The translations under genes were made by a program, and so were the position numbers. Source: Aphidius gifuensis (Eukaryota > Arthropoda > Insecta > Hymenoptera > Braconidae). Taken from it: DNA of 64,000 bases. Below the pieces are notes generated by a model. It was not told the DNA's origin. It saw only the letters and a list, made by a program, of their open reading frames with translations, and made no database searches. The stretch lies in the NCBI RefSeq assembly GCF_014905175.1, contig NC_057792.1, positions 1,302,001-1,366,000 of the forward strand, read 5' to 3'. Positions 1 through 11,395 of this stretch are shown one piece after another; positions within the stretch are counted from its first letter, which is position 1, and the number at the start of each line of letters is the position of its first letter.

Positions 1-937
1 AACAATGAGAATTTTTTTATTTCTAATAGATGCAAGAGAGGGAAATCCTCAATATGATTTTATTCCCCACTTTGGATTTTCTGTTGAATTAATTCAATAA
101 TTCAATACATGTATTTATTTTTTTATTTAACTCATGAACACCGTTGATTTTTCGAAACAGTTAGTAGGTTCTTATGTCTAATAATAACTCAAATTTTAAA
201 ATATTATTTTTTGTATTTTTTATTTTTTAATATAATATATTTTAGCTAGAAATTATATTAGTTTGTTATTTGTCTTTATGACTTTATCATTTAATAACAT
301 TACTCTTTTTTTTTTTTTTAAATATATTAATACAAATGATAAGAAATTTCGAATTCTTGGATAAGACAGTATCAATTACATACTGTCGTTATTTCGCTCC
401 AGAAAAACCAAGTAGTTAATGACAAAAAAAATAAATAAATATAACGTATTTAACCAAGAATAAATATCATTGAATTTAATAATAATTATGATTATTGATG
501 TTGCTTAATTAGCCGGAATTCCGGGGTTACATTGTCATATACAATTTGATAATTTGATATTATTTTTTTTCTATCTTAATAATCAAACAGTTAGCATTAT
601 TATTTTTTTTTTATATTAACTTTAATTTATTTATTTATTACTTTAAAAAAACAAAATATTATACAGAAAAAAAATAATTATTATTATTTTATCAAACAAA
701 GAAATAATTTTTCAAATTATTAAATTTTTTTTCTTTTTTTTTTTTATATTAATTAATACTAAAAACGTAATGATTTTCTAGTCGAATTAATATTTACAAT
801 ATGTATCATATTGATAAGTGTAGAAAAAAAAAAAAAAAGGACTAAAGATGATTATAAAATAATAATAATATTTTATATAAAATATACAATAATTAAATTG
901 TAAAAACAAAATGAATAATAATAATATATTAATTGTC
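1..937. other. 3' flank of RBM12, intergenic
   Basis: AT-rich sequence with no convincing coding frame. It lies beyond the stop codon of the minus-strand RBM12 gene. On the minus strand the run of TTTATT units near 612-640 reads as repeated AATAAA, so candidate polyadenylation signals are present. A perfect 12-bp GC-rich palindrome occurs at 513-524. Nothing else is recognisable. Confidence 0.6.
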
Positions 938-3900
938 TCATGTCATTTTGAGATAAATAGTTCTTTCTCTAACTTTACAATGTCTTAATTCACGTAATGC
1001 ACGTTGTGCTTCACTTGGTGATGAGAATGCAACTCTAGCATCACCAGTTGGCATGCCTTTTTCATTGTATCTTCTAATGACATTTTCTCTTTTAACATCA
1101 AAGTCACGAAAGAATTCAATAATTTCATCAATATCAGCTTTAAATGGTACATTTTCAAGTGACAAAACACAACCAGGTTTACCAAAACCTTCAACACAAT
1201 CCATTGGTGGTCTATTCATAATCATTGGTGGACGTGGTGGCATACCCATCATACCTGGTGGTGGTCCTCTTGGACAAAAACCACCATTACCAAAACGTGG
1301 TACACCACCAGCACCCAATGGTGGAAATCTTGGACGATCATTAATTCCCATTGGTGGAAATGGTGGTATTGTATCAATAATACCAGAATCACCTTGTTCC
1401 AATGCATCCATCATTTTATTACGTGATATTAAATCAATAATTGGTATTGATTTACCAAGTGGTGTACCATTTTTATTTGTTGCTCTAATGGCTTCTTCAA
1501 TTGATTCAAATTCACAAAAACAACCACCAAATGGTGTACCAATTTTATTAACCATCATATGTATTCTTCTTGGTACAATACCAATATCACTAAAATAATC
1601 AATAATATCACGTTCATTTATTTGAAATGGTAAACCACGCATTATAATACAATCAGATGAATTACCATCAATAATAATATTATCACTACCATTTTCATGT
1701 ACACGTTTAGCTTGTTTATATTTATCATCTGTTATTGATATTGTTGTTATATTTTTTGGACCAATTTTTAATGTTTGTTTTAATGCTGTATTTGCATCTT
1801 CTGATCTTAAAAATTGTATATATGCTGTATATTGTGTTGTACCATTTGTAATATCTTTTTTAGTTGATATAAATAAATCATTTATTTTCCATTCATTAAA
1901 TGTTTTAATAATATCAACTTCTTTAGCAAATGATGGTAAATCAATAATCATAATACATGATGAATTTAAATTATCAATTGTATCTTGTTCTTGATCAATA
2001 TTATTAGTACTAACATCACGTTCTGGATTAAATGAATCAATTGCTTTATCAAATATTGTTTCTTCAAGTGTACACATTTCAATTTCTGAACCTCTAACAT
2101 AACGTGTTGTGCTTAATGCCTGTTCTCTACCTTCAATTTTATTAAATTTAACATATCCAATACCAACACGATTACCATGTGTATCATTTATTAATTTAAT
2201 ACCATCTTTACGTATATAAATACCTTGAAATGCATGACGTACATCACTGTATGTTGCATTTAATGGCATATTACGTATTTCAATACAATAACCAATATTA
2301 TTATTACTATTACTATTATTATTGTCATTTGAAAAACGTGTAGAATTACCATTACCAGAATTTCTATTATTTTTTAATCTATCATTTGTACCAATTGATG
2401 AAAGAAATGTATTATTATCAAATGGATTAGCATTATTTGATTGAAATGCATTTGGATTTCTTCTACCTTCAAGTTCTTGTATTGTTTTACTTAAATTATT
2501 TTGTCCTGAATTACTGCTGCTATTATTATTACGTGTATTTTTACTATTACTATTAATATTACTAGTACTACTACGATAATTTGAATTTGTAGTATTATTA
2601 CTATTGCTATTATTATTACTACTGTTGCTAAAACCAAATTCTGAATTGTTGAAATTATGACCACGTGGAAATCTAAGATCAGTTAAACGTGGTGGTGGAT
2701 CATTTGGCCATGAATTACGACTATTATTATTATTACCAATATTTGGTAGTGTTAAATTTGGTGGTAATGTACTTAAATTAATATTAGCAATACCAGGTGG
2801 TTGTAAAATACTATTATTACTATTAATGCCATTTAATGAAAATTGATTTGGTACCAATAATGATGGTGTACCACTTATTCCATTAAAGTTAATATTATTA
2901 CGATCATTATCATTTGTTATTGCAGCAACACCAGCACCTAATATACCTGGTGCAATCATCATTGTTTGCATTTGATTTTTAGGTGGTACTTCCCATATGC
3001 CATTGTCAAGTAATTTATTTGTTAATTGTAAATTCATTAATTTATCTTTTGGAAATTGACCAACACATACAACATCTGAATTATCATCTTGTATGTCTTG
3101 TGAATTTTTACGACGATCATTTGATCTTCTATTATTATTATCACGTTCATGTGAACGTGTACGATCACGTGAACGTGAACGTTCACGACGACGACGATTA
3201 TTACCACGATCACGACGATCACGTTCACGAGATCTTGAACGATCACGTCTACGACGACTATCACGACCACGATCACGTCCACGATCACGTGATCTTGATC
3301 TTGAACGATCACGTCTATCTCTACGATCTTTACTACTTGATGTTTCACTATCATTATCACGTTTTTCAGGTGTTGTTGATAATTTTTGATGCATTTGATT
3401 TGATGTTATTGGTGGTGATGATGCAGCAGCTGCTACTCCTCCTATTCCTCCTGTTGATGATTGTAAACCAATTGATGATGTTGATTGTACAGCTGATGTT
3501 TGCATAAATGATTGTAAAGATAATGTTTGTTGACGTGCTGTTTCAATTACTTTTTGCATTTCTGTACGTGATGATAGTAATAATTTTATCTTCATTTCTT
3601 TTATTTTACCACCATCATGCATCATTGCTTGACGGGCATCCTCATCAGTGCTGTTAAAAAATTTAATTTTCATTCATTTTGGGAGATTTAAATAATAATA
3701 ATAATATTAAGAAAAAAAAAATAAATGTATTATTCAACATTTATTGAATGAATTATTGTAAATTAGAAAAAAAAATTTCATTATCTGATGAAAGAATTAA
3801 TAACGGAGAAATAATTTAAATTATGAATTTCATATTTTTATATTAGCTTATTGATGATTTTTTTTTTTTTTTTGAAAGAAAATTACCTGAATGCTATGAA

Positions 3901-4029
3901 AGCATCGCCTTGTTCACCTCCAACAATGTGAACACCACCCTCGGGAATGCCCAGACCCCGGAAGAATTGACGGATGTCAAGGGCATTTGCTGACCATGCC
4001 AGATTTTGTAGTCTGATAATAACACTCAT
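938..4029 (-). CDS. RBM12: RNA-binding protein 12-like (five RRMs), two coding exons
   Basis: Join of 3887-4029 and 938-3650 on the minus strand, 951 aa. Exon 1 encodes 47 residues starting MSVIIRLQNL and ends ...AFIAF plus AG, at a GTAATT donor. The acceptor TTTTTAACAG precedes CACTGATGAG, giving AF-S-TDEDA in frame. This restores the RBM12 N-terminus (IRLQ..., TDEDAR, LLLSS.TEMQ). Domains in order: RRM1 (1-80), an SR/RD-rich segment (about 150-230), an Asn/Ser-rich low-complexity stretch, RRM2 (about 500-585), RRM3 (about 610-690), RRM4 (about 715-800), a Pro/Gly/Met-rich linker, and RRM5 (874-951). Length and domain number match vertebrate RBM12 (SWAN). The role is presumably in nuclear RNA processing, since the family is poorly characterised. 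The open frame continues upstream of exon 2 to an ATG at 3673, which is inside the intron and is not the start. The gene is divergent from NUDT21. Confidence 0.9.
3651..3886 (-). other. RBM12 intron 1
   Basis: The 236-nt intron splits the Ser codon just before TDEDAR (AG|C). The donor is CAG|GTAATT and the acceptor is TTTTTAACAG|C. The position is inferred from uninterrupted family similarity across the junction. Confidence 0.85.
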
Positions 4030-7000
4030 TTTTTTTGTTTATTTGTTTTAACAAAATAACAATTTAAAATTGTTGAGAGTTGTATTATTTATTTATTTTA
4101 TTTTGGATACCTGAGGGAGGTCAAGAATTATGTTAATAAAATATTGGGGTTTATTAATTAAATAATCAGTTTAGATTTATATATTATATTAATTAATTAT
4201 TTTCATTCATCATAATAATGTTAAGGCAAATTAAAATTTCCTGAAGAATCATAAATTGTCTTTGTTTAAAAGATATTATTTTATTGTTTTTATAAAATAA
4301 TGCTGAGTGTATAATATGCTCAGGTTAATGATTAATCAGTTGTCCTTGATTGCAGCAATCGACTCGGCAACAAAAACAACTCGGCATCGTTGATGATTAA
4401 ATTAAAAAACGAAATAAATAAATAGTCATCAAGTAAACGTAAATTAAAGTGTCTTACTAACAAACAAAAAAATAATCACACACATCATGGTGATAGATAA
4501 TTAAAATCCAGTTGATAAATGCATTTTCATTTCATCTTAAACCAGGCAAATTAAATAAATTAAATAAAAATATAACTATGATGATAAAATCCTGACAGAA
4601 ATAGTATAAATTTTGTTTCTTTGGTTCAATAAAAAATTACAGTAAAAACCGCTGCTGCAATATTTGAATATTTTAAATAAAAATAAAAAACAAAATCAAA
4701 GATAATTTTAATCCAAATTGAGAAGAGAAATAAATCTATCTAATGAAATTGTAATTTTTTCAATTGACGTTGTTTCTCTCTGTTGAACAAAAAGTTGAAC
4801 TCTAGTGTTGAAAAACACTGGTGCATATTGTTTATTGAAGTAAAAGCAACTTGTGAATAATAGCAGCCAATATTTAAAACCAACATAACAACGTGTTGTT
4901 TCGATTTAAAAAAAAATAATAATAAAACATAATTATCCATGTTTTTGGTTCATCCATTTTCTGCTCATTTATCTTTTTCCATAATCATCAAGTCTCATTG
5001 ATTATTGTCAATCAAATTTTAAATAATAATAAATTCGAGATATTGTTTTAATAACCAATTGAGAAGTTTGTTTTTTTTTTTTTATTTCGATTTCGATTTC
5101 GAATAGCAATTGGAGGAGATACTGAGATGCAATTCAGCTGCGATGTAACTGCTTTGAAGATTGACTGCTCCAAGGACAAGAATTAATTATCACGATATTA
5201 ATAGCCAGATGGCATCAAAAAAAAAAAAAAATGACAAGTAAATAATCACGAGTATTATTTATTAAAAAAATTGATTTTATTAATCTGCTTGAAACAGTTT
5301 TATCACTGAAATGACAAGTCGATTGGCAAATAATTAATGGTAAAATCAAGACAATTTAATCATTTACTCATTTAATTTTTCCTATTAATTCATAAAAAAA
5401 TATATTTAATAATTAATTTAGCATTGGGGAAACGTTCAAGTTTTATTTTTAATTTTCATAATGACGATGGCATTTCATCCAAATAAATCATGACAATATT
5501 CATCCTATCTTTGTTTGAATTACTTACCTTCAAAAATAATAATTATTTTAGATAAAAAGTAATTTAAAAAAATTGAATTTATGTTAAAAAAAACAAAACA
5601 TAACATAACCTCTCTTTGAATAAATAATTGGGTTTAAAAATAATTGTATATAAATAAATAGATTAAAAAAAAATATTTGTTTGGAAAGAAAAGTATTTTG
5701 AGTACTATTTTGATGAAAAAATTACCTTAACAGGAACTTTGAGCAAGAATATCTCTTCAGTCTTCCAAAGTTGAAGGTCTAAAACGTGTAGTTAATCGTT
5801 GTTTGTTAATCATGAAGATATCAACGATGATTAATTATTATTATTATTTATTTATTTATATTTTTTTTTTTAAACAAAATTGATGACAGCAACGATGAAG
5901 TAATCTCGATGAAAATCCAAAAGTTGTTGTTAAATAACGAAGACAACAACGTTGTATTTTTTATTATTAAAAAATAATTAATTTTCTATTATTAACCACC
6001 ATTAAAAATACACCAGGGAAACTGACATCATTAACTGTTATTTTTTTTTTTTTTGTTGTTTTATCATTTCATATATACCTGCATATTGTTTATTTATTTT
6101 TTTTTGTTTTATTAGGTAATGTTTAATAATGTTTTTGAAACTAATTAGATCATTTAATTTTTTTCATGGAAAATATTATCACACCCTCTTGTCAAGACCT
6201 AGAAAAGAAAAAAAAAAAATAAACAAACAAAAAAAAAAAAGGAAATTTTATAACACATTTTAAAATTAAATATTTTTTTTTTTTTTGATATTATTTAAAA
6301 CTTACCAGAAAAAGTTGGACAATTTTTAATTAGTCAGGTTGTTTCCAATATCACCCAGCTTTGATTAATTGGCATAACTTCTGAGGTGTGAAATAAAATG
6401 GCAACAAAAAAATATGTGATGCAACGAATTCACTGTTCTGAATGAAAAAAAAGAGGAAAAAAAAAAAAAATGAAAAAAGAAATTTGAAAAAACAAATGAT
6501 CGGTGGATTGTATTAATTTCTACGCGTTGATTAATTTTTTAATTATTAAATGGTTAATAAATTGGGTCAAGGTATGTGAATAATATTATTAATTGTATAT
6601 TTTTTTTTTATTTGACGACACTTGGAGGACAAACGTTGTGCCTTACAAATATGGCGTCGATTCCCTGGGAATGGTCATGAAAACCCCGGACACTTTCTCT
6701 CTCATTATGGTGCATTTACAACGAAAAAAATTATCATTTTCAATAAAAAAAATAAACAAATCACGAAAAACAATAATAAATAATTAAATAAATAATTATT
6801 AGATAATTTTTTATAGCTATTTAAATATATTAATTAATTTTTGGTAATTAAAATAAGCCTTAAGTTCTAAAAGAAAAAAAAAAAAAATCGATATAATTAA
6901 CGCCAACTTCACAACGCCAGGTGTTAAATAAATAAATGTAAATAAATAAATAAAAACAATAATATTTAATAAATAATAAAATAAAATATAAAATAATATT

Positions 7001-7289
7001 AATGATAATTAAAATTATAATTTATAAATGAATATTCTTTTATAATTTAATTGAAAAAAAAATAATTTCTTCAAGGGCGTGTTTATTGTAAATTTCTATC
7101 GAAAATTTCGATTCGAAAATCGAAATAATTGTACTGCTAGTTTCACGTTTGATGCCGGCACGCCAAACAACAGTTTGAGCTTTTTTTTTTTGTTGTAATA
7201 TATGTGTAGTTAAAAAAAGTGTTATATTTTTTAAATATTAACAAAATTATTAGTTAAAATAATATATTAATAAATTATTAAAAGTTAAA
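4030..7289. promoter_or_regulatory. Divergent RBM12/NUDT21 spacer with probable 5' UTR exons
   Basis: About 3.3 kb separates the two start codons. On the minus strand several signals suggest spliced RBM12 leader exons: a strong donor TTTCTG|GTAAGT near 6306, a pyrimidine-rich acceptor near 6200, donors near 5726 and 5527, and a possible acceptor CTCCCTCAG near 4110. A GC-richer patch at 6610-6720 contains AAATATGGCG, a YY1/Pho-like core, and could be the RBM12 transcription start area. ATCGAT/TATCGA (DRE-like) elements occur near 6888 and 7097. NUDT21 probably starts between about 7130 and 7289. Exact start sites cannot be fixed from sequence alone. Confidence 0.4.
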
Positions 7290-10200
7290 ATGGCTATGGC
7301 AACAACTCAGGTTAAAGGAAGTGGATGGCCTAGACGAGCAAGTAATAGCTCTTTTGAAGGAAAACCAGTTCCAAATCAATCGGTGACAATTAACAGGACA
7401 GTCAACTTGTAAGTCTCACCATTGTTGTCAGGAAATAATTAGATAATTATTATCAATATTATCCAACAATTATATATCAATTAATATTAAAATAACTACT
7501 AATGTATTCGCGACTATTATATAGAAGAAAAAAAAAAAAACAACAAAAACAACAACAACAACAACAACTTTTATTATTATTCAAAAGTTTTATATGTTTT
7601 TTTTATATGAATTTTATTTTTTTATTTTTTTTTTTTTTGTTTGACATCGTGTCAAATCAATAAATAATCACAAGAAAAAAAATTACAATTGTGATAATTC
7701 ACTGCGGTATTAAAAAGTGATTATTTTTGAGCTCAAGATTGTTTAAATATTTAATTTTAAATTTTATTTAATTTTTTTTATTGATAATATTAATTGTTTA
7801 TTGAAGATAAATATTAAACAAACTTGAGTTCATTAAAAAATTGTATAATTATTTTTTGGAGTAATTATTTATGCAAAAATAAAAAAAAAATAAATAAATA
7901 AAAAGTTGTAATAATAATTAAATACTAAACAGGGAAAATGAGCCTGTTTTAGATTTAATTAATTAGTGTAATGATGATGATAAATAATGGGACCTAATTA
8001 TTTAAATATTTATATAAATAATTAAATAAATTTTGTAAGGCATTTTATTGCCAAAAACAAATTAATAATAAATTTAAAAAAAAGTCCCAATTTGTAAACT
8101 ACATGTAAATAAATTAAAGAAAAAAAATAATATAAATTTTTCAAATCAAATAATGAATGCCCAAATATAAAATATTATTTTTTTTTTTTCAAATTCAAAT
8201 TAAGAACAATAATTTTATATTAAAAAAAAATTGTTATTAAATTGTGTTAAGAAAACAAATTGTAACATCAACAAAAAAAAAAAAATGACAATAAGAAATT
8301 ATTTTCTTTTAAATGTAATAATTAAAAAAAAATATAATAATACAAATAATAATTATGTTTTTTTTAAATATACATTCATGTAAAACAAATTGTAAAAAGA
8401 AAAATTATAAAAAATGTAAAGAAAAGCCAAAAAAAAAAACAAATATGATAAATGACATGTTTAAAAAAATATCATGTAAAAATAATTATCATAAATGAAT
8501 TTAAATTCAAGTTTGTTATTTTCAAATGAAAAAAATGAAAAAAAAAGTTGAATGATGAATCCACCAAATGAAGATTGTTGTTGATGAATTAAGGCTAACT
8601 ATCTTGTTGTAAAACTCATTTATCATAGATATCCTTTGACAAACTATACATTTGGAACGAAAGAGCCTCTGTTCGAGAAAGATCCATCAGTACCAGCAAG
8701 ATTTCAACGTATGAGGGATGAATTTGATAAAATTGGAATGCGAAGAAGTGTCGAAGGTGTACTACTGGTTCATGAACATGGTCTTCCTCATGTTCTTCTC
8801 TTACAATTAGGAACAACATTTTTCAAATTGTAATTATAAACATTTATCTCCAACTTGAATAAATATAATATATTTTATTTATCATTTAAACTTACTAATT
8901 TAATATATTTATTAATTTTTAGACCTGGTGGTGAGCTGAATGCTGGAGAAGACGAGGTAGAGGGCCTAAAACGGCTCCTTACTGAGGTAAAAGTTGTCTT
9001 GGCATCCTTGATCCCATTTAATTATCATTGTGGGATCATCAAGGATTAGCCTTTATATATTTGATAAATTACATATTATATTTCAAATAAAAAGAAATAT
9101 ATTTATATATATTTTTTTTGTTTTTTAATTATATATTGTTAATACAATAATAATGTCAAGAAAAATTTGTAGAACTAATGTAACTGGGCATGTAGCTCGA
9201 TAATGATTTATCTTTCTATTATTTATTTCTTCTAATTTTTATTTTTTTTTTATATATTTTGTTATTTTTTTAAAGCTATTATATTGATTTTTGTCTTTTA
9301 TATTTTATAAATAATTCTATTTTCTTTATCTTGTTTAAACAACGTGCTGCATGCCCGGACACTTTGATGTTCCTAGTAGTTAACAAATAATAATTTTCAT
9401 GAAAATATAATTAAATAAATGTATTCATGAAATGCTAAGAACATCGTTAGATACAAAATAGAGAAAAAAAAACAAAAAAAAATAAGACAAATATGTAACA
9501 AATTGTACGACAAAGAAAAAGAAAGAAAAAAAAAAACAGAAAAATTATCTGATTTTTTAGCTAAATTAAGTCCATTTGGATGATATTTGTTTGTTTTTTT
9601 TTTTTTTTTTTTAAATAACTTTATTTTTAAATTTTTTAAATATGTAATTTTTTATTTCTTATTTAAATTTGCACGTTGAGTGAATATAAAAAAAAATCGA
9701 AATGAAGAATAAACTTTGTTCTTAGTCGCGATGAAAATTGTAAAAAATTTTATGTAACGAAAAATTATGGTTAAACAAAGCAAGCAACAACTATTTATAT
9801 GTCATCGTGAGAATTTAATTATTATTTTGAAAATATAACTCTTTTTTTTTGTTTTTTTTTTAAAAGTGTTTTTAGTAAATTTATTGTTCTAATTTTTGAT
9901 TGATTTAATTACAGACATTGGGACGACAGGATGGTGTGAAACAGGAATGGGTTATTGAAGATACAATTGGTAATTGGTGGCGTCCAAATTTTGAACCACC
10001 ACAGTATCCATATGTACCACCTCACATAACAAAGCCAAAAGAGCACAAACGCTTATTTCTTGTTCAATTACAAGAAAAAGGTACATCGAGTATGGATATT
10101 TTTGAATTTTTATTATTTAGTATTAATTAGTTTATAATTCTCTAATTAGTTTTAACATTTATATTTCATTCTTTATCATTTTATTTATATTTTTTTTAAA

Positions 10201-10861
10201 TGTTGTTGAGTCATCTAATTTTTTTAAATAATATTTTCTATTTATTTATTATTTTTACTAACTTGATTAATATTTATTTAAATTGTTTAATTATATTTAC
10301 TATTTTTACACTAACTTTTATTTTAACAGAACAATAGTCTCTCTATTTTTTTTTCAATTAATATTTTTAAAAATTCAATTAATTATCTTGTAAATAAATT
10401 TGTAATCTTTTCTTTTGATAATTTTTATTTATTGTATTTATTTTTTTTTAATTAAACAACACAGAGTTGTATTTTTTTTTGTCAATAAATATTTATATTT
10501 TTGATTTTAAAAAAATTGAGTAATTTATTTTTAAGTGTAATTTTAATTATTTATATCATATTTTTTATAAGTTGACAGTATAATAATTTTAGTTTTAAAA
10601 AATAACAATTACTAATGAATTTTTCTTTTTATTTTTTCAGCTTTGTTCGCTGTCCCCAAGAATTATAAGCTCGTTGCAGCTCCACTTTTTGAACTATATG
10701 ATAATTCTCAAGGATATGGTCCAATAATTTCATCATTACCACAGTCACTCTGCAGGTAAATTATTATAAATAAATAATACACAAACATTGCCACATGAAA
10801 ATAGATAATTAATATTTTTAAAATGATTTTTTCTTGCAGATTCAATTTTATCTATATGTGA
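7290..10861 (+). CDS. NUDT21: Cleavage and polyadenylation specificity factor subunit 5 (CFIm25)
   Basis: Join of 7290-7408, 8629-8829, 8923-8986, 9915-10080, 10641-10755 and 10840-10861, 228 aa (human 227). All junctions are GT/AG and keep the frame. The protein is nearly collinear with human CPSF5: LYPLTNYTFGTKEPL, RFQRMR.EFDKIGMRR, VHEH.LPHVLLLQLG, GNWWRPNFEPPQYPY, ITKPKEHK and a C-terminal RFNFIY. This is the small subunit of cleavage factor Im. It binds UGUA elements in pre-mRNA as a dimer and helps choose poly(A) sites in the nucleus. The residues equivalent to human Glu55, Arg63 and Phe103, which contact UGUA, are present, shifted by one. The fold is Nudix, but the family lacks catalytic glutamates and is not a hydrolase. 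URM1 starts 534 bp downstream on the same strand. Confidence 0.97.
7409..8628 (+). other. NUDT21 intron 1
   Basis: The 1,220-nt intron runs from donor AACTT|GTAAGT to acceptor ATCATAG and splits a Leu codon. It is AT-rich, with an AAC/CAA microsatellite at about 7541-7567 and long A or T runs. No conserved feature is seen. Confidence 0.85.
8987..9914 (+). other. NUDT21 intron 3
   Basis: The 928-nt intron runs from ACTGAG|GTAAAA to TTAATTACAG|ACATTG. It is AT-rich and has no recognisable embedded gene. A short GC-richer stretch lies near 9345-9375. Confidence 0.85.
10081..10640 (+). other. NUDT21 intron 4
   Basis: The 560-nt intron has donor AAAAAG|GTACAT and acceptor TTTTTTCAG|CTTTG. It interrupts the Ala codon of EKALF. 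The content is low complexity, AT-rich. Confidence 0.85.
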
Positions 10862-11395
10862 AGGAAAAATCGTGAAGATTGAAAGATGATGTTATGAATA
10901 TTAAATTAAGTTAACTATAACGAGCCCATAACTTGGAAAAAAAAATACGTAATAATAAATAAATCAACTCTGCGAACTATATTATAAAATAATAAAAACT
11001 CAAACTAAAAAAATTACTAAGTTAAATTTATAAAATCAATTGTATGTGTGTATATGCTGACGAGTGTGTAGAAAAAAAATATTCAGTACTTTGTAAATTA
11101 TAAGTTGCATTTAAAAATATAAAAAAAAAAAGAATTTTCTAAATATATTTATATTATTTGTAATAATTTATTTTTAAAATTTGGCGCTTGTAAACGCCAT
11201 TTTGTAATGTACTTCATGAAAATTCCGTCGTTCAGCGCCAATGTTTTTCTACGAGAAAAAACAAAAAAAAACACAGACATAAACAATCACTTGTGTTCTA
11301 AAATTGTAAATTTAAATAGTTTAAATAAATAACAATTTTTAAAAAATTATTATTTTCATTAATTTAAAAATTGCCAAATAATTAATCAATAAACA
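10862..11395 (+). promoter_or_regulatory. NUDT21 3' UTR and URM1 promoter with E2F-like sites
   Basis: The first part carries AATAAA-type signals (for example around 10949-10965), suitable for NUDT21 3' end formation. The second part has TTTGGCGC at 11180-11187 and GCGCCAA at 11235-11241, an oppositely oriented pair that matches the E2F/DP core TTTSGCGC. A further TTTCGCGC lies at 11491-11498 in URM1 intron 1. URM1 transcription probably starts near or just after this pair. Confidence 0.45.

Noticed and set aside
985..3507. Open frames overlapping the RBM12 gene (985-1197, 1053-1598, 2983-3507, 3037-3360, 3093-3389)
   Set aside because: They are shadow frames of the RRM and Arg/Ser-rich coding sequence, as the repetitive Asp/His/Val or Arg/Ser content shows.
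3651..3673. ATG at 3673 as the RBM12 start
   Set aside because: It lies upstream of the splice acceptor, in the intron. The true N-terminus with RRM1 is encoded by 3887-4029.
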